Source: Closterium sp. NIES-65
Taxonomy: Eukaryota > Streptophyta > Zygnematophyceae > Desmidiales > Closteriaceae
Direction: 5' to 3'
Assembly: GCA_948144175.1 (NCBI GenBank)
Contig: CANXME010002453.1
Location: forward strand, 2,288,001 to 2,352,000
DNA length: 64,000 nucleotides
A program made the translations under genes and the position numbers. This document shows positions 42,123-54,505 of this stretch, piece by piece. The notes under the pieces were generated by a model. The model was not told the DNA's origin, made no database searches, and was given only the letters and a program-made list of their open reading frames with translations. Numbering within the stretch: the stretch's first letter is position 1; each line of letters begins with the position of its first letter.

Positions 42123-42834
42123 TGTTATCAGGGCTAGGGCAGAACCCGAAGCGGCTTTGGGAATGCCAAGAAGATATGTTGTGGGGAAGCGAAGTGAGAA
42201 CGCCAAGAAAGAAGATATGATGGGGAGAAGCGAAGCGAGTGGTGGAGGCGAGGCGGGGAGAGCCCAATGTTCCCCAGCAGACTGCACATTTGGGGTCTTA
42301 CATCAAATGTGAACCTCAATTGAAAGTTCGATGAAGCAAGTGACAAAAATCTGACGGCTGAGTGCTTGCCGAGTTTGCTGGAAGGATTGTGACCATACCC
42401 CTAAAAAATCTATCGCGCTTGACGAAAGGTGTTCCACCGATTTTGGCTTGCCACTCCATTTCGCGAAGCGGTTTCACCTCAGACACACAGGGTTCAACTG
42501 CGTAGGTCAGTGGTAACGCGGTGACTGACCACCCACTAACCCACCAGGGGTAGTGTAAGGAATTTTTCGGATTCCTTACTGGGTCACACTGTACGCGTAC
42601 AACCCCGACTTTTCGGAAAACCAGGTTCGGTCCGCCGACCTCGCCTTCCGAACCACTACCGCGTCGCTTTCGGGTTTCCCAACCCCGAACCTGCACCCAA
42701 CCATCTCGCGACCCCGCAAACTCGGCCCAGCTAGCTTTGCTATATTAGTCCTATGCCTCGTTGTGTTCTCAGTAGTTGTAATCACTTCCGCGATATTGCA
42801 TTCTGCGCACTCTCCTTTCATACAACTCATAACA
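42123..42834 (+). repeat. 5' LTR of the Gypsy element
   Basis: 712 bp starting TGTTATCA and ending TCATAACA. The right end is fixed by the PBS two bases downstream. The left end is inferred from the inverted TGTTAT/ATAACA ends. Confidence 0.7.
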
Positions 42835-42836
42835 CC

Positions 42837-42848
42837 TGGTATCGGAGC
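42837..42848 (+). promoter_or_regulatory. Gypsy primer binding site
   Basis: TGGTATCGGAGC differs at one base from TGGTATCAGAGC, the complement of the 3' end of initiator tRNA-Met used by plant LTR elements. Confidence 0.8.
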
Positions 42849-43040
42849 TACTTTCCGAGGTTACCCTCGCGTTTCCGAGGTAGTTTGTAAAAGGGGAGCG
42901 ATAGACTTGGTGGGCTGTTAAGCGGTCGGCCCGTGGAATAGATCCGATTAATCCACTTCGACTACGATAGCATTAACGCTTTTACCGAAGTCAGAAAAAT
43001 CGCTAGCCACCCCCTGCCCGTTAGACGAAGCCTGCGACAC

Positions 43041-44163
43041 ATGGACCAGGCGGAGTTCAACGAGCTCATGCAACAGTTCCAGATGATGCAGGCCAACATG
43101 CAGACGATGTCTGCAGAAATGGCGCGTCTTCGGGAGGAAAACGCCGAACTACACTAGGCGCGTGATGAAGCGCACCAGGAGTCGCCTGTTGTGGACGACG
43201 CAAGTAACAGCACTGCACTAGATGAGCGGGTCTGGAGCGAGCTGGAAGGCGAGATGGATGCGGACGAGGCGAGGCAGGTGCAGCAGCAACACTCGCCGCA
43301 ACAGTCGCGTGCAGCACCGACACATGCAGTAGCGACGACGACGGCGACGCCGGCAGCAGTACCAACGGCCCCGATGGCAACAACGGCTTTTGTTAAAATC
43401 AAGCCGACGAACCCGCCCCCGTTTAACCCAAGTGACAAGTTAGTCACCGTTTCTGCATGCTTGTTCGGCGTGGAGGTCTTTTTTAATGCTGCCATGATTT
43501 ATGACGATGCCACCCGCACTTAATTTCGCAGTTTCACTGTTGCGAGGACCTGCGCTGGAATGGTGGAGGCGAACGCTGCAGCACGAAGGGACTTTGGCAG
43601 GAATAGCACGTGCGAACGACGGGACTTCAACACCTGTCACGCATTAGGCAGCATCGATTTTTGGGACGGCCACGATACGCACATGGAGGGAGTGGGGCGC
43701 CGCCTTGCGAACCAGGTTCGAGCACATATCCGCCTCGGACTCTGCTCGCATGAAGCTGCGTGCCTGGAAGCAGCTGACTTCGGTCCAAGAGTCCACCAGT
43801 ACGTTCTGCAACTTGGCGGATCAAGTGGACGATATGAGCGACGCGGAGCGGTTGGATCGCTACGTAGCGGGTTTAAAATACGAGATACAGTACGAGGTCC
43901 GAAGAACCCGGCCACGAAGCTTCAACGACGCCGTCCAAGAAGCCGAGTCAACGGATGCACTGATGCAGTGGGCGAGATCGAGCTCCCGGGAGGGCCCTCG
44001 ATTTCGTGGATCGACTCAGCAGCCCACAATCAACGGCGTCGATGCACCAAGCCGAGCCCTTGGGCCGTGCTTTTTATGCAACCAGTTGGGCCACCTGAAA
44101 AAAGAGTGCCCGAGGCTTAAGCAGGGGAAGAAGAACGACGAAGAAGGGTCGGGAAAAGATACG
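43041..44163 (+). pseudogene. Gypsy gag pseudogene
   Basis: Starts MDQAEFNELMQQF with a coiled-coil-like Gln/Met-rich helix, then TAG at 43155, a proline/alanine-rich linker, TAA at 43521 and a frameshift. From about 43705 the capsid region is clear (RAWKQLTSVQES, DAERLDRYVAGL, EIQYEV), ending in a CCHC knuckle (CFLCNQLGHLKKECP) that binds nucleic acid. Element C inserted shortly after it. At least two stops and one frameshift make it non-functional. Confidence 0.8.
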
Positions 44164-45208
44164 AGTCATATTGAAAGTATAATGAGGATGAACGAGTAGT
44201 TTAAACTAGGGCCTAGGCTTAGTAGCCTAGGCCCAACTAGTATGTCGAGTGGTTCTTGCCTAGGGTGAGGTTCGAGTGAGTTGGAAGAGAAGTTGGGAAG
44301 AATGTGTGTTTCACTATAGATTTCGAAGTACATATAGCAAAGGAAACAAATGAAGAGGTGCACCACCTACAAATTTAATAGCTACACTACAGCTAGAACT
44401 ACATGCAGTTATAATAAACATAGTTCTGACATCCCCCCGTAATTGCATGCAAGAATAGCTAAGTGCAGAGCACAACCTGCAGAGGTACACCAACGAACAA
44501 TAAAACAAGCAACAGCAGGTACTGCAAGCGGGCTAACTTTGAATGGTTACCCCCTCCATCTCCTCACCCTCCTCCTTCCCCTCCCCCACACTGCTGCAGG
44601 AGCAGCAGAGAGGGGGGGAAGAGAGGAGAGGTGGAGGGACGGCTGCTGGTTGCCTCACACCCGCCACCCCGGTGCCACTCCCCCTGCTCCCCCACACCCT
44701 CACACCCTCCCCCCCAGCGGCAGCTGCAGCAGTGGGAACGAAAGGAGGAGGAGGGGAAGGGAAGTGAACGACCCAACACCCCAACACCCGCCACCCCCAT
44801 ACCCTCCCCCCACGGCTGCAGGGAGACAAAGGAGGAGGGGGTGGGCGGGAAGAAAGTCGCAGAGCGGCTACAATGTGTCGGACCGGGTAGCTCAGGGGCG
44901 GCTGAATGGAGAGCGGGTGCGGAAAGGCCCGTCGCGTGCCACGGGGCGCACGACGGGTAAGAGTAAGTGTAGGGCCCGATCGTGTGCCTCGGGGCGCACG
45001 ACGAGCAGGGCACCGTCGCGTGCCATGGGGCGCACGATCGGGCAGGTTTAGGGCACCGTCGCGTGCCACGGGGCGCGCGATGGGCAGATAAGGAGTCACA
45101 CGCCAACCAGGGGCGGGACAAGGGAAAATCGCCACGCGCCCTAGGCGCGCGACCGGAAAAGCGTAGCAGCGGAAGCATGAGGCGGGCCCACAGGCCAAGT
45201 CGTAACAC

Positions 45209-45220
45209 GCTCTGATACCA
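45209..45220 (-). promoter_or_regulatory. Primer binding site of element C
   Basis: The minus strand reads TGGTATCAGAGC directly next to the LTR, a perfect match to the initiator tRNA-Met 3' end. Confidence 0.92.
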
Positions 45221-45359
45221 TGTGAAAGGGAAGAACGAGGATGAACGAGTAGTTTAAACTAGGGCCTAGGCTTAGTAGCCTAGGCCCAACTAGTATGTCG
45301 AGTGGTTCTTGCCTAGGGTGAGGTTCGAGTGAGTTGGAAGAGAAGTTGGGAAGAATGTG

Positions 45360-45625
45360 TGTCAGAATAATATATAAATCTATATATTGTTTTGTAACTG
45401 CCTGTAGTGTAGACTACTGTAGTTATACAATCTTCTGTTTGGTGGTGCACCTTTCTTCTTGCATATATGTACTGCTCGCTCTATAGTGAAACCCTTCTCT
45501 TCTCTTTTCAACTTTCTCGACTCTCCTAACTCAACTCACTCGAACTTAATCACAAAGGCTCCTAACTAGCTATGGCTACTTAGCCTAGCTCAAGCCTTGC
45601 TACCATTCTCGTTCAGCCTTTCACA
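45360..45625 (+). mobile_element. Solo LTR D nested in the LTR of C
   Basis: 266 bp starting TGTCAGAATAAT and ending CCTTTCACA, related to the C LTR (shared TGTCAGAA, GGTGGTGCACCT, CTATAGTGAAAC and CTTTCACA) but in the opposite orientation. GTTGGGAAGAATGTG precedes it (45345-45359) and is repeated after it (45626-45640). Removing D and one copy restores a C LTR of the expected length. Confidence 0.85.
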
Positions 45626-45770
45626 GTTGGGAAGAATGTGTGTTTCACTATAGATTTCGAAGTACATATAGCTAAGGAAACAAATGAAGAGGTGCACCAC
45701 CTACAAATTTAATAACTACACTACAGCTAGAACTACATGCAATTATAATCAACATAGTTCTGACAAGTCA

Positions 45771-46805
45771 GTAGCAGAAGGGCCACCTACTGACGAGACC
45801 CTGTCGCCCGACAATCACCATCCAAAACGGGTCGTGGTACCGATCAAAGCTATCGACCAGAACCGGACGAATAACGTGGGTGAACACGTGGACTACCCTG
45901 TGCTGGTGGTAGGGAGGGTTAACGGTTATAATATAAAATTATTCGTTGACGGTGGGGCGAGCCACAGTCTCGTCAACCTGACAACGGCTAAAAAAATTGG
46001 GTTGAAGCTGACGAGGTGTCTGCCGGAGATTGATGCAAGGCTGGTGGACGAGACACCACCGGCCATCCGAGATGAAGCGCGACAAATTCGGATACAGTGT
46101 GGCGAAAAATTCGGGTTTCGCATGAAGATGTTGGCGACGACGTTGGATGGCTGCGATGTGCTATTGGGAAGAGATTGAATCCGACGATCGACTGGACAAC
46201 TAGGGCGTGCGTCGTGCGAGGATATGGAGGAAAGACGACGCTTCCGAAATGGACGGAGCCGGAGCCGGTGACGACACGTGTCAACGCGGTCAAAATGGCG
46301 CGAGCAATGAACAGTGGAGCTCAAGCCTTCTTGGTACACCAGTACGAGGTGACAGCTTCCGAGAAAATCGCGGACATCGACACCCTCTGCGCAGCAGTGC
46401 CCAAGGAATTGGCGAACATTATTCGGAGGTATCCCAAAATTTTCATGGATGACCTTCCGAACGGCTTGCCCCCCCAATGACCTGAGGATCATCGGATCCA
46501 GCTGGAACCCGGAGCGCAACCAACTGTTCGGACACAGTGGCGGCTTAGCAAACAAGAGCTCGCCGAGTTGCGGGCCCAGCTGGATTCCCTACTCGCTAAG
46601 GGATTTATCCGGGCAAGCACGTCGCCGTTTGCAGCGCCGATACTGTTTACACCGAAGAAGGACGGGGGCCTACGCATGTGCATTGATTATCGGGCGCTGA
46701 ATCGAGTCACAATCAAATCGCGTTACCCGATCCCGCGAACCGACGATCTGCTAGATCAACTTCGCGGAGCCCGGTTCTCGAAAATCGACCTAGGAGGGGG
46801 CTACT
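45771..46805 (+). pseudogene. Gypsy protease and partial reverse transcriptase
   Basis: The frame resumes after element C with a retropepsin (LFVDGGASHSLVN, then GCDVLLGRD). A frameshift near 46170 leads to LNPTIDWTTRACVV, and a TGA at 46478 interrupts before the reverse transcriptase ([49 protein letters not shown]). The sequence stops there at the E LTR, before the YxDD motif. It is not functional. Confidence 0.82.
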
Positions 46806-46927
46806 TGAGAAAACTGAAACAAGAATGAGTGCACTAAGGAATGAAAGTGGTACAAATATGCAACCCTAGGAATGTGTACCCCATATAAGCTACCCCATTA
46901 CAGCCTACACAACATTATAATTTGACA
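46806..46927 (-). repeat. 3' LTR of Copia element E
   Basis: On the minus strand it starts TGTCAAATTATAATGTTG and ends TTTTCTCA, 122 bp. The polypurine tract and 3' UTR remnant (46928-47008) follow on its inner side. It was inserted in the Gypsy reverse transcriptase; the other end of E is not in the window. Confidence 0.78.
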
Positions 46928-47352
46928 CACCTCCATAGGCAAAGTGGGGGAGAACAAAGGGTCACAGGACCAGTCAAGCAAAGCAAAAACCAAGCTTGGG
47001 GTGGATCATGTTACAATGAGAACGAGAATGGATCAACTATGAATGAAGTGAGTACATATAGGAAACCCTAATTGGGTTGTACCCCCTATGGAATACCCCA
47101 CTATAGCCTACACAACAGTATAAGCCACAATGTTCTGACACACACCCATAGGCAAAGTGGGGGAGAACAAGGGGTCACAAGACCAGTCAAGCAAAGCAAA
47201 GCAAAGCTCAGGGTGGATCACAAAGTCACCACACAGTCCGAGCACAAGGTCAAGGCCACAAGGCCAGTTCACATGCGGGAGGAGACACATATATATATAT
47301 AAGACTAAACAAGCAAGAGCAGGTATATATGTATGCAAGAGTACAAGCAAGG

Positions 47353-50300
47353 TCAAGAGGTGAGCAAGTGAGGCAAGACTGGGACAAGTCCCAGCTGAGT
47401 GCAGAAGCGCTGATGATCACAAGGCGGAAGTGCCTTGGTGAAAACATCAGCAGTGTTGGCCTCAGAGGCCACGCACGCAAGTCGCAACTGACCACGCTGC
47501 TGCAGCTCACGAGCAAGGAAGTAACGGAGAGCAATGTGCTTCGTTCTGTGCTCCAAGCGCTGCTCTCGACACAAGGCTAGCATGGCCTTGTTGTCTACGT
47601 ACAGCACTGGAGGAGAACCAGGCGGCTCTCCAAGGTCAGTCAGCAGGTAGGTGAGCCAGCGAAGCTCCTGTGCAGCCATGGCCCCGGCGTAGATCTCAGC
47701 CTCACAACTGGAGCCGAGAACAGAAGACGAGCGAGTAGCCCGCCACGACACAGAGCCGGAACCAAGACTGAAGGTGTAACCCTGCGACGACCGCTGCGTA
47801 GCCTGGTCGTCAGCCCAAGAAGCGTCCGCGTGCCCGGTGAGGACCACTGGACTCCGCCCTCCAAGCACTAGCCCCATGCCCGACGTACTGCACAAGTAGC
47901 GCAACACCCTCTTTGCTGCAGCCATGTGCTCTGGTCGATGTCTCCCAGGAGCAACATAGCGTGCAAGAATGCTAAGAGGGTATGCAAGGTCTGGTCGTGT
48001 GCAGGTCATCAGGTACATGAGGCAGCCAACAAGCTCTGGGTACGGGCCACTCCACTCTACGGACTCATCCGAAGGCAGAGCTGAGAGCGAGTGGCGAGTA
48101 GACAGAGGAGTGGCCTGAGGCGAGGAGTACGTGAAGCCGAAGCGCTGAAGGACCTGCTACACCATGTGTGACTGAGTCAAGGTAATGGTGCGGCGTGCTC
48201 TATCCCGAGTGATCTGCAAGCCAAGGTAGCTGCGCAGTTCACCGAGGTCTGTGCACATGTGTCTCTTCTGCAGCTCGAACTTCACGTAGGCGAGTTCAAC
48301 AGTGTCAGCTGTGGCAAAGACCAAGTCGTCGACGTACACGAGGATGTAGAACGGCGGCAGAGAGGTGTCGGTGCGAAGAAACAACGACGGGTCAGCAGTA
48401 GAGGGAGCAAACCCAAGAGCCGCAAGCGTAGTCCTCAGTGTGTCGTGCCACTCACGCGATGCCTGGCGGAGACCGTAGACTGGCCGTCGGAGGCTCCACT
48501 GGGTGCCAGGAGGGAAAGTCCCAGTGAAGCCAGGTGGACGGCGCAGCCAGATCTTGTCGTGCAGGCTGCCCTGCAAGAAAGCAGTGCTAAACTCAAGAGA
48601 GTGAAGCTCGTAGTCGCGCTGAGCGGCTATGTGTAGCAGCACCCGAAGAGTGGTCATCTTTGGGGTGGGAGAGAAGGTCTGAAAGTAGTCAACTCCCTGC
48701 CGCTGACTGAAGCCACGAGCCACGTACCGCGCCTTGACAGGTGGAGAGCCAGGCGGCCGCTTCACCCTGAAGATCCACATGCCACTGACGATGTTCGCCC
48801 CAGGAGGGGGAACCGCTTCAACGTAGGTGCCTGTGGACTTCCAGGAAGCCATCTCTGCATCCATAGCTGCCTGCCACTGAGAGGAGTAGGGACCCTCTAC
48901 GGCCTCCGCGTAAGAACGCGGAGTCGGGATGTCTAGTGCATCCGGGTCTCCCTCAGGGGCAAGCAGTACAAACGCGAGATGAGGTGAAGCAGCAGCCACA
49001 CACTGGAACTCCTCCTTCCTGTCCTCAAGGACGTCCGTGCCAAGAGCACACTCACCCCCGACGGACGGAGGACAGACAGACGCAGACTCAGCAACAAGAC
49101 TAGCAGCGTAGTCTAGACGACAGCGAGCAGCAAGGTCGACGAGCTCAGCAACAAGAGCAGACGCAGCAGTGGACTCAAAAGAGGGGTCAGTGACAACAAT
49201 AGCAAGAAGACGCGTGACAGTAGGACTGGCAGCACGAAGAGAGTCCGACTCCAGGTCGGCAAGCGCAAGAAGAGAGGACTCAGGAGGAGAAGGCAAAGGG
49301 GCACGCAGAGGAGCAGTGGATGGACGCAGAGACATCCGGTGCGTGCCAAGGACAGTAGGAGGACGCTGACGCGAACCGCGACCACTAGCACGAGCAGGCG
49401 ACGCGGGACGAGACGCAGGCTCACGACGCTCAGCAAGACCTCCAGTAGGACCAGTGTAAGGAGAGTGAGCAGGCAGTGGGGAGGCGGGCTCTAACAGTGA
49501 CTGTGACTTGACAAGCGGTGGACAACCTACAGGAGGAGAGAGACCAAGAAGCTGCTCCAGAAGTGGAACGAAGTACGGCCGAGGTCGCGCGGCGACTCCA
49601 GACACAGCAAGGACAGCACCAGCACCCTCAGCGGCAGCACCAGCGCCAACAGCACCTCCAGCGGTAGGACCTCGAGCAGCGCAAGCAGCAGGACCACCGC
49701 CAGGACAGACAGTAGCAGTCTCAGCACCAACACCCTCAGTAGCTCCAGCTCCAGTAGGACCCGCGGGCCCAGCAGCTCCGGGACCGGCTGCACCAGCACC
49801 CTCAGCGGCCGAAGAAGCCCCAGCTCCAACAGTACGCCTCCAGCGGCTAGCAAACCACTCGCGCAGCTCCTATGGAGAGAGTGGCTCCCTCCGAGACGGA
49901 GCACCCGGAGAACCTCCAGGCCCAGCACCGCCAGACGCCACAAGGGGAGGTCCAGCGGCGGCAGGCTCCGCACCTCCAGGCTTAGCAGCTCCAGACGCAG
50001 CACCTCGAGGCTCAGCAGCTCCTGACGTAGCACCCCTAGACTCAGCACCCCCAGGCTCAGCACCCCAGGTGGCAGTACCCCCAAGCCCAGCACCCCCAGG
50101 CTCAGCACCCTCAGTCGCAGCACCCCCAGACTCAGCACCCCCAGGCTCAGCACCCGTAGCAGTACCAGAGTCACCAGCAACCTCGACCGGCTCGACTGCG
50201 TCAACCTGGGACACACCTGAAGGGGCAGGACCCTCAGGGGGAAGGGCGTCTACCGGGGGGGGACCTGGCACAAGGAAGTGCGGCGGCGGGGGGAGGGAAG

Positions 50301-53173
50301 GAGTGCGGTAGGGGAAGAGACGGTAGAAGGGGACTGACTCGTCGAACGTGACGTCCTGGGAGGACAGAACACGACGAGAGGAGGGGTGGTAGAACTGCCA
50401 CCCTGGAGCGTCAGGGGGGAAGCCAAGGAAGACACAGGGAGCAGCACGAGGGAACAGCTTGTCTGCAGACAAGTCGCGGACAAACGCCCGAGATCCCCAG
50501 ACACAAAACGCATACGCATCGCCGACCTTCCCAGTCCACAGCAGAGCTGGGGAGGTACGGACCTCCCCCGGCCGGGAAACCCCGGGGTGAAGGTTGATCT
50601 GATGAGCCGCGTACCGAACCGCAAACAGGCACAGAAAATGGGGGGCAGCCGCATGCATCATGGACGTACGAGCGACGTACATGACCATGCCAATGCGGCG
50701 CTCAGCAATCCCATTTTGCTGCGGAGAGTCCGGAAGCGTAAAGGTCTGGCGGATGCCTCGCGCACGACAGTAGGCTCGCAGAAGGCCAGAGGAGAACTCT
50801 CCGCCTCGGTCTGAGTGCAGACGCAGAACAGGAAAGTCCGAGCCGAAGCTCTTCCTGAGCTGGAGACGAGCTGCGCGGATCCAGTCGATCAACACCTCAG
50901 TGACATCACCCTTGCTGCGCAAGGGGAAGACTGTGGTGTAACGCGAGTAGTCGTCAACCACCAGCAGGAAGTAGCGCTCGTGACCCTGTCCACGGACGCG
51001 GGCCGGGCCCCACACGTCCATGTGAAGCGTCTGCAGAGGAGCCTCTGTCGGAGGAAACTGGGAGGAGTGGGGGGCAGCCCGGAGCCGCCCCTCGACACAA
51101 GGGACACAGGAAGGTCCAGGCCCCGAAGGAAGGGGAGGAAGAGACCGGGGGAGACCAGAGACAAGGAGGGGTGGCCAAGACGGTGGTGCCACAGGAGAGT
51201 CTCGTGAGACAGGAGGCGACACGAGCAGGGGGCAGACTAAGGACCAGACCTGGATGCAGCAGCAAACATCTGACCAGACGCAGGGACAAGAGGAGACTCA
51301 GTGGTCAGGGTGTAGAGACTCGACCCCGGCCGACGTGAAAACGTGGCAAGGTGTCGGCCTGTGCGGGCGTCCGAGCAGTGGGTCACCCGCTGACTCGCAG
51401 GAGTAAACAGGTGAACCCCCGCATCCTGCAGGTCAGCACCACTCACCAACTTCGTCGAGAACGAGGGGAGGTACAGACCAGACAGGGTGCCCGAGGGGGC
51501 AGCCGGACACGGGAGGACAGTGGAGAAGTGAGAGAGGACAGGACCCCCAGAGGGGTCAGCCAGGGAGACTGCAACCGGCCGACCAAGCGGCGTGAGTGTG
51601 GTGCGGTCTTGAAAGAAGGAGCGAGAAGCCCCTGAGTCAAGCGTGAAGGTGAGGGAGGCCGAAGCCGACGCAGTACCTGAATGCGCAGCCTCACCCGTAC
51701 CCGAGAGCGCAGACGCACTGGCACCTGGAGTTGCAGCCTCACAAGCACCTAGCACAGCAGTACCAATGCCCGGGTCGGGCGGGAAACACCGGTAACAATC
51801 ACCCTCATCACTAATAGTCACAGCATACATGGCAGCAAGGATAGCATCAAAGTCAAGATCAAAGATCGCTACGCCAGCCCTAGACAGCTCTCCCCAGCGG
51901 GGAATCTCACTAGCCTCGGGGAACTGCTGACGCCAAGCGTCCGTCAGGCGGCCAAAGCAGCGCTGGGTGGAGTGGGCACCCCCACACTGCTCACCCGCGC
52001 GGTCGCCGGAACAAAGAACGTAGGTGCACGGGCCAAAACCCCCACCACGCTGACGCTGCGTGTACCACTCACGGAGCTGCGGAGGCGGGGGGATGTCCCG
52101 AGAATGCTGCTGCTGCTGCTGCTGCTGCTACTGGCGCTGACCACCACCAGAGCCGCTCCACTGCGGGGCACTACCCCGACCGGCTCCACCTCCTCCGCCA
52201 ACGCCGCCTCCACCTTCGCCACCACCGCCGCCTCCGCTCCCAGCGCCGCCGCCACCTCCGCCTCCGCCTCCGCTGCCGCCACCACCACCACCACCCCCAC
52301 CACGACTCCCACCGCCACCCCCACTCCCTCCGCCGCCTCCACCGCCACCTCCACCGCCCCCGCCAGCTCCACCCGAGCCCTTGCCCCCCTTGCCCTTGCC
52401 AGGGCGGCGTCTCCCGCTAGGGGCAGACGCCGCATCGACCGACTCAAGACCAAGCAGGTCGGCAGCAGCAGAAGAGGCAACAGAGGGCAGCAGGGGGGAA
52501 GGAGAACACCCCTCAAAGATGGGGGTGCGCGGGTCTCCACGAGAGGCTCCTACAGCGACTATGCTCTTCTCCGCCGCAAGGAGGGCCTTCTCGAGGAGGT
52601 CAACAGTGAGAGTGGTGGGACAGACTGAGAGGAAGTGGTCCCTGACTACGCGAAGGGAGTCAGGGAGGCGAGTGACTATGTAATAGAGAGCAATGTACAT
52701 GGGGGGGGGGGTTCTTGGCGCAGAACTCAGCAGGAAGGGCTGCGCGGTAGCGAGTGTCACTAGTGCGGAGGTGCGTAATGAGGTCAGCGTTAGTGGGAAA
52801 GGCGGTAAGATCAGGAAAGAGGTACGGTAGCATGAGGCGGCTCAGTGCAGCAGTGGCAGGGGAAGAGTAGCGCGCAACTACAGCGTCGTACAAGGTCTGA
52901 GCACTCTTGTACTGACTAAAGTGCGCGCGCTTCAGTGGTAGGGAGGTGGCGACGCACAGCAAGACGTGCAGCAGCATCGCGTGTGGCCCACTGAGAGCGA
53001 ACAGTGGGGTCAGCATCAGCAGGAGGAGCAGGAGAGGCGCTAGAGGTGAGGTCAAAGAGAGAAAGACCGTCCGCCCTATCGCACTGTAAAAACAGCTGGA
53101 GGTCGTCGACCCAGACCTCAAAGTCAATGGCTCGACCCTCAGCGTCAAAAGCGAGGACACTAGGGGTAGCCAT
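47353..53173 (-). pseudogene. gag-pol of element B
   Basis: Gag starts at 53173 (MATPSVLAFDAEGRAIDF) and changes frame at least twice before a Gly-rich stretch and an LCSGDRAGEQCGGAH...C knuckle-like motif. Protease (FTLDSGASRSFF) lies near 51640, followed by a frameshift near 51237. Integrase has LHMDVWG, HSDRGGEF and SPQQNGIAERR. From 51222 to 47353 the pol frame is continuous except for two TAG codons (49870-49872 and 48157-48159), each where relatives have CAG. The RT keeps YVDD and the RNase H end TADVFTKALP. Not translatable as a whole. Confidence 0.88.
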
Positions 53174-53559
53174 GACGACAGACTAGCAGTGCAAGTAGTG
53201 GGGGCAGGGCACGCAGTAGCAGTGGGGCGTGCTCACCAGACAGGGCATGTCGGGCAGCTCGGCATTAGGGCGGCTCGGCAGTAGGGCGGCTCGGTTGGGG
53301 GGCGGCTCGGCTGCGGGGCGGCTCGGCGGCTCGGCGGCTCGACAGCAGGGCGGCAGGGCGGCTCGGCGGCTTGGCGGCTGGGCGGCTCGGCGGCTCGGCT
53401 GCTGGGCGGCTCGGCTCCCCGGTACTCGGCGGCGCGGCGGTCGGCTGCTCAGGTGCACGCTGCAGGGTGGTGCAGTGGGCGGCGGCTTGGGTGGCGCAGC
53501 AGGAGAGGAGGGCGGCAGGGCCGCTAAGGGAGGTGGCGGGGCCGCTCAAGCAGGGCGGC

Positions 53560-54085
53560 GGGGCTGCTAAGGAAGGGCGGCGGAGCCGCTGAGCAAGGCA
53601 GCGGGGCCGCGAAGTGCAGGGCGGCGGGGCCGCTGAAGCAGGGCGGCGGGGCCGCTAAGGAAGGGCGGCGGGGCCGCAAAGTGCAGGGCCGCGGGGCCGC
53701 TAAAGCAGGGCGACGGGGCCGCGTTAGCAGGGTGGCGGGGCCGCGAAGTGCAGGGCGGCGGGGCCGCTGAAGCAGGGCGGCGGGGCCAATGACGCAGGGC
53801 GGCGGGGCCGCGTTAGCAGGGCGGCGGGGCCGCAAAGGAAGGGCGGCGGGGCCGCTAAAGAAGGGCGGCGGGGCCGATGACGCAGGGCGGCGGGGCCGCG
53901 TTAGCAGGGCGGCGGGGCCGCAAAGGAAGGGCGGCGGGGCCGCTTAGCAGAGGGCGGCGGGGCCGCGAAGTGAAGGGCGGCGGGGCCGCGAAGGAAGGGC
54001 GGCGGGGCCGCGAAGTGTAGGGCGGCGGGGCCGCTGTAGCAGGGCGGCGGGGCCGCTTAGCAGAGGGCGACGGGGCCACGTGAGC
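53560..54085 (-). repeat. GC-rich tandem leader repeats of element B
   Basis: About 30 units of an approximately 17-bp motif (AGGGCGGCGGGGCCGC) with variable ends AAGGA, AAGTG, TTAGC and TGACG lie between PBS and gag; a looser GGCGGCTCGGC array (53255-53415) continues it towards gag, and more units follow the solo LTR up to about 54330. Confidence 0.88.
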
Positions 54086-54087
54086 AG

Positions 54088-54216
54088 TGTCAGAATATTA
54101 TCTCATGTTCTAGCCTGTAGTGGGGTGCTCTATAGCGAGTACAACCCTTCTAGGGTTTGCTATTTGTATCCTCATTCTTGCTAGTTCAACTCTCTTTCTT
54201 TCTTCTAATTCTGTCA
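54088..54216 (+). mobile_element. Solo LTR H inside the leader of B
   Basis: 129 bp, TGTCAGAATATT to AATTCTGTCA, flanked by AGCAG at 54083-54087 and 54217-54221. It interrupts the GC-rich array, is AT-rich, and has the GGGTAC/AGTACAACCCTT...AGGGTTTG blocks of the other short Copia LTRs. Only one LTR remains, as expected from LTR-LTR recombination. Confidence 0.85.
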
Positions 54217-54493
54217 AGCAGAGCGGCGGGGCCGCGAAGGAAGGGCGGCGGGGCCGCGATAGAAGGGCGGCGGGGCCGTGAAGGAGGGGCAGGGGGGCCG
54301 CTAAGGAAGGGCGGCGGGGCCGCGAAGCGTAGGGCGGCAGAGCGGCGCGACAGGCCGCTGGGGCGGCTCCACGCGATCGTAAGGGCGGCTCGACGGGCCG
54401 CTAGGGGCGACACGACGGGTCGCTAAAAATAAGGAGAGCGCGACTCAAGGCGCGCTTCGGTGGGCCCTGGGAACAGTCCCTAGGAGGGGACCT

Positions 54494-54505
54494 GCTCTGA
54501 TTCCA
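54494..54505 (-). promoter_or_regulatory. Primer binding site of element B
   Basis: The minus strand reads TGGAATCAGAGC immediately inside the 5' LTR, one mismatch from the initiator tRNA-Met complement. Confidence 0.88.

Larger units (their letters stand above)
44169..45765 (-). mobile_element. Non-autonomous LTR element C
   Basis: LTRs 44169-44431 and 45221-45765 (264 bp without the nested LTR D) bracket a 789-bp interior. The minus-strand polypurine tract GGGGGGA abuts the 3' LTR; a perfect PBS abuts the 5' LTR. AGTCA at 44164-44168 and 45766-45770 is the target duplication. The interior holds GC-rich tandem repeats (GCGTGCCACGGGGCGCACGA-like) and no recognisable gag or pol, so it must be mobilised in trans. 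It split the Gypsy element between gag and protease. Confidence 0.88.
42123..46805 (+). mobile_element. Ty3/Gypsy element, decayed, 3' part displaced
   Basis: 5' LTR, PBS, gag with zinc knuckle, protease and N-terminal reverse transcriptase are recognisable in this order. It is interrupted by element C (44169-45765, plus its target duplication) and cut at 46805 by the LTR of element E. The rest of pol and the 3' LTR are not in the window and would be expected beyond the E/G insertions. Confidence 0.85.

Noticed and set aside
44443-45215. Long overlapping ORFs on both strands in element C
   Set aside because: GC-rich repeats give open frames on several strands; no gag or pol motif is present.
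53560-54085. Large minus-strand ORFs over the GC-rich array as repeat proteins
   Set aside because: Open frames arise from the stop-poor repeat; they lie in the leader of element B and have no domain.
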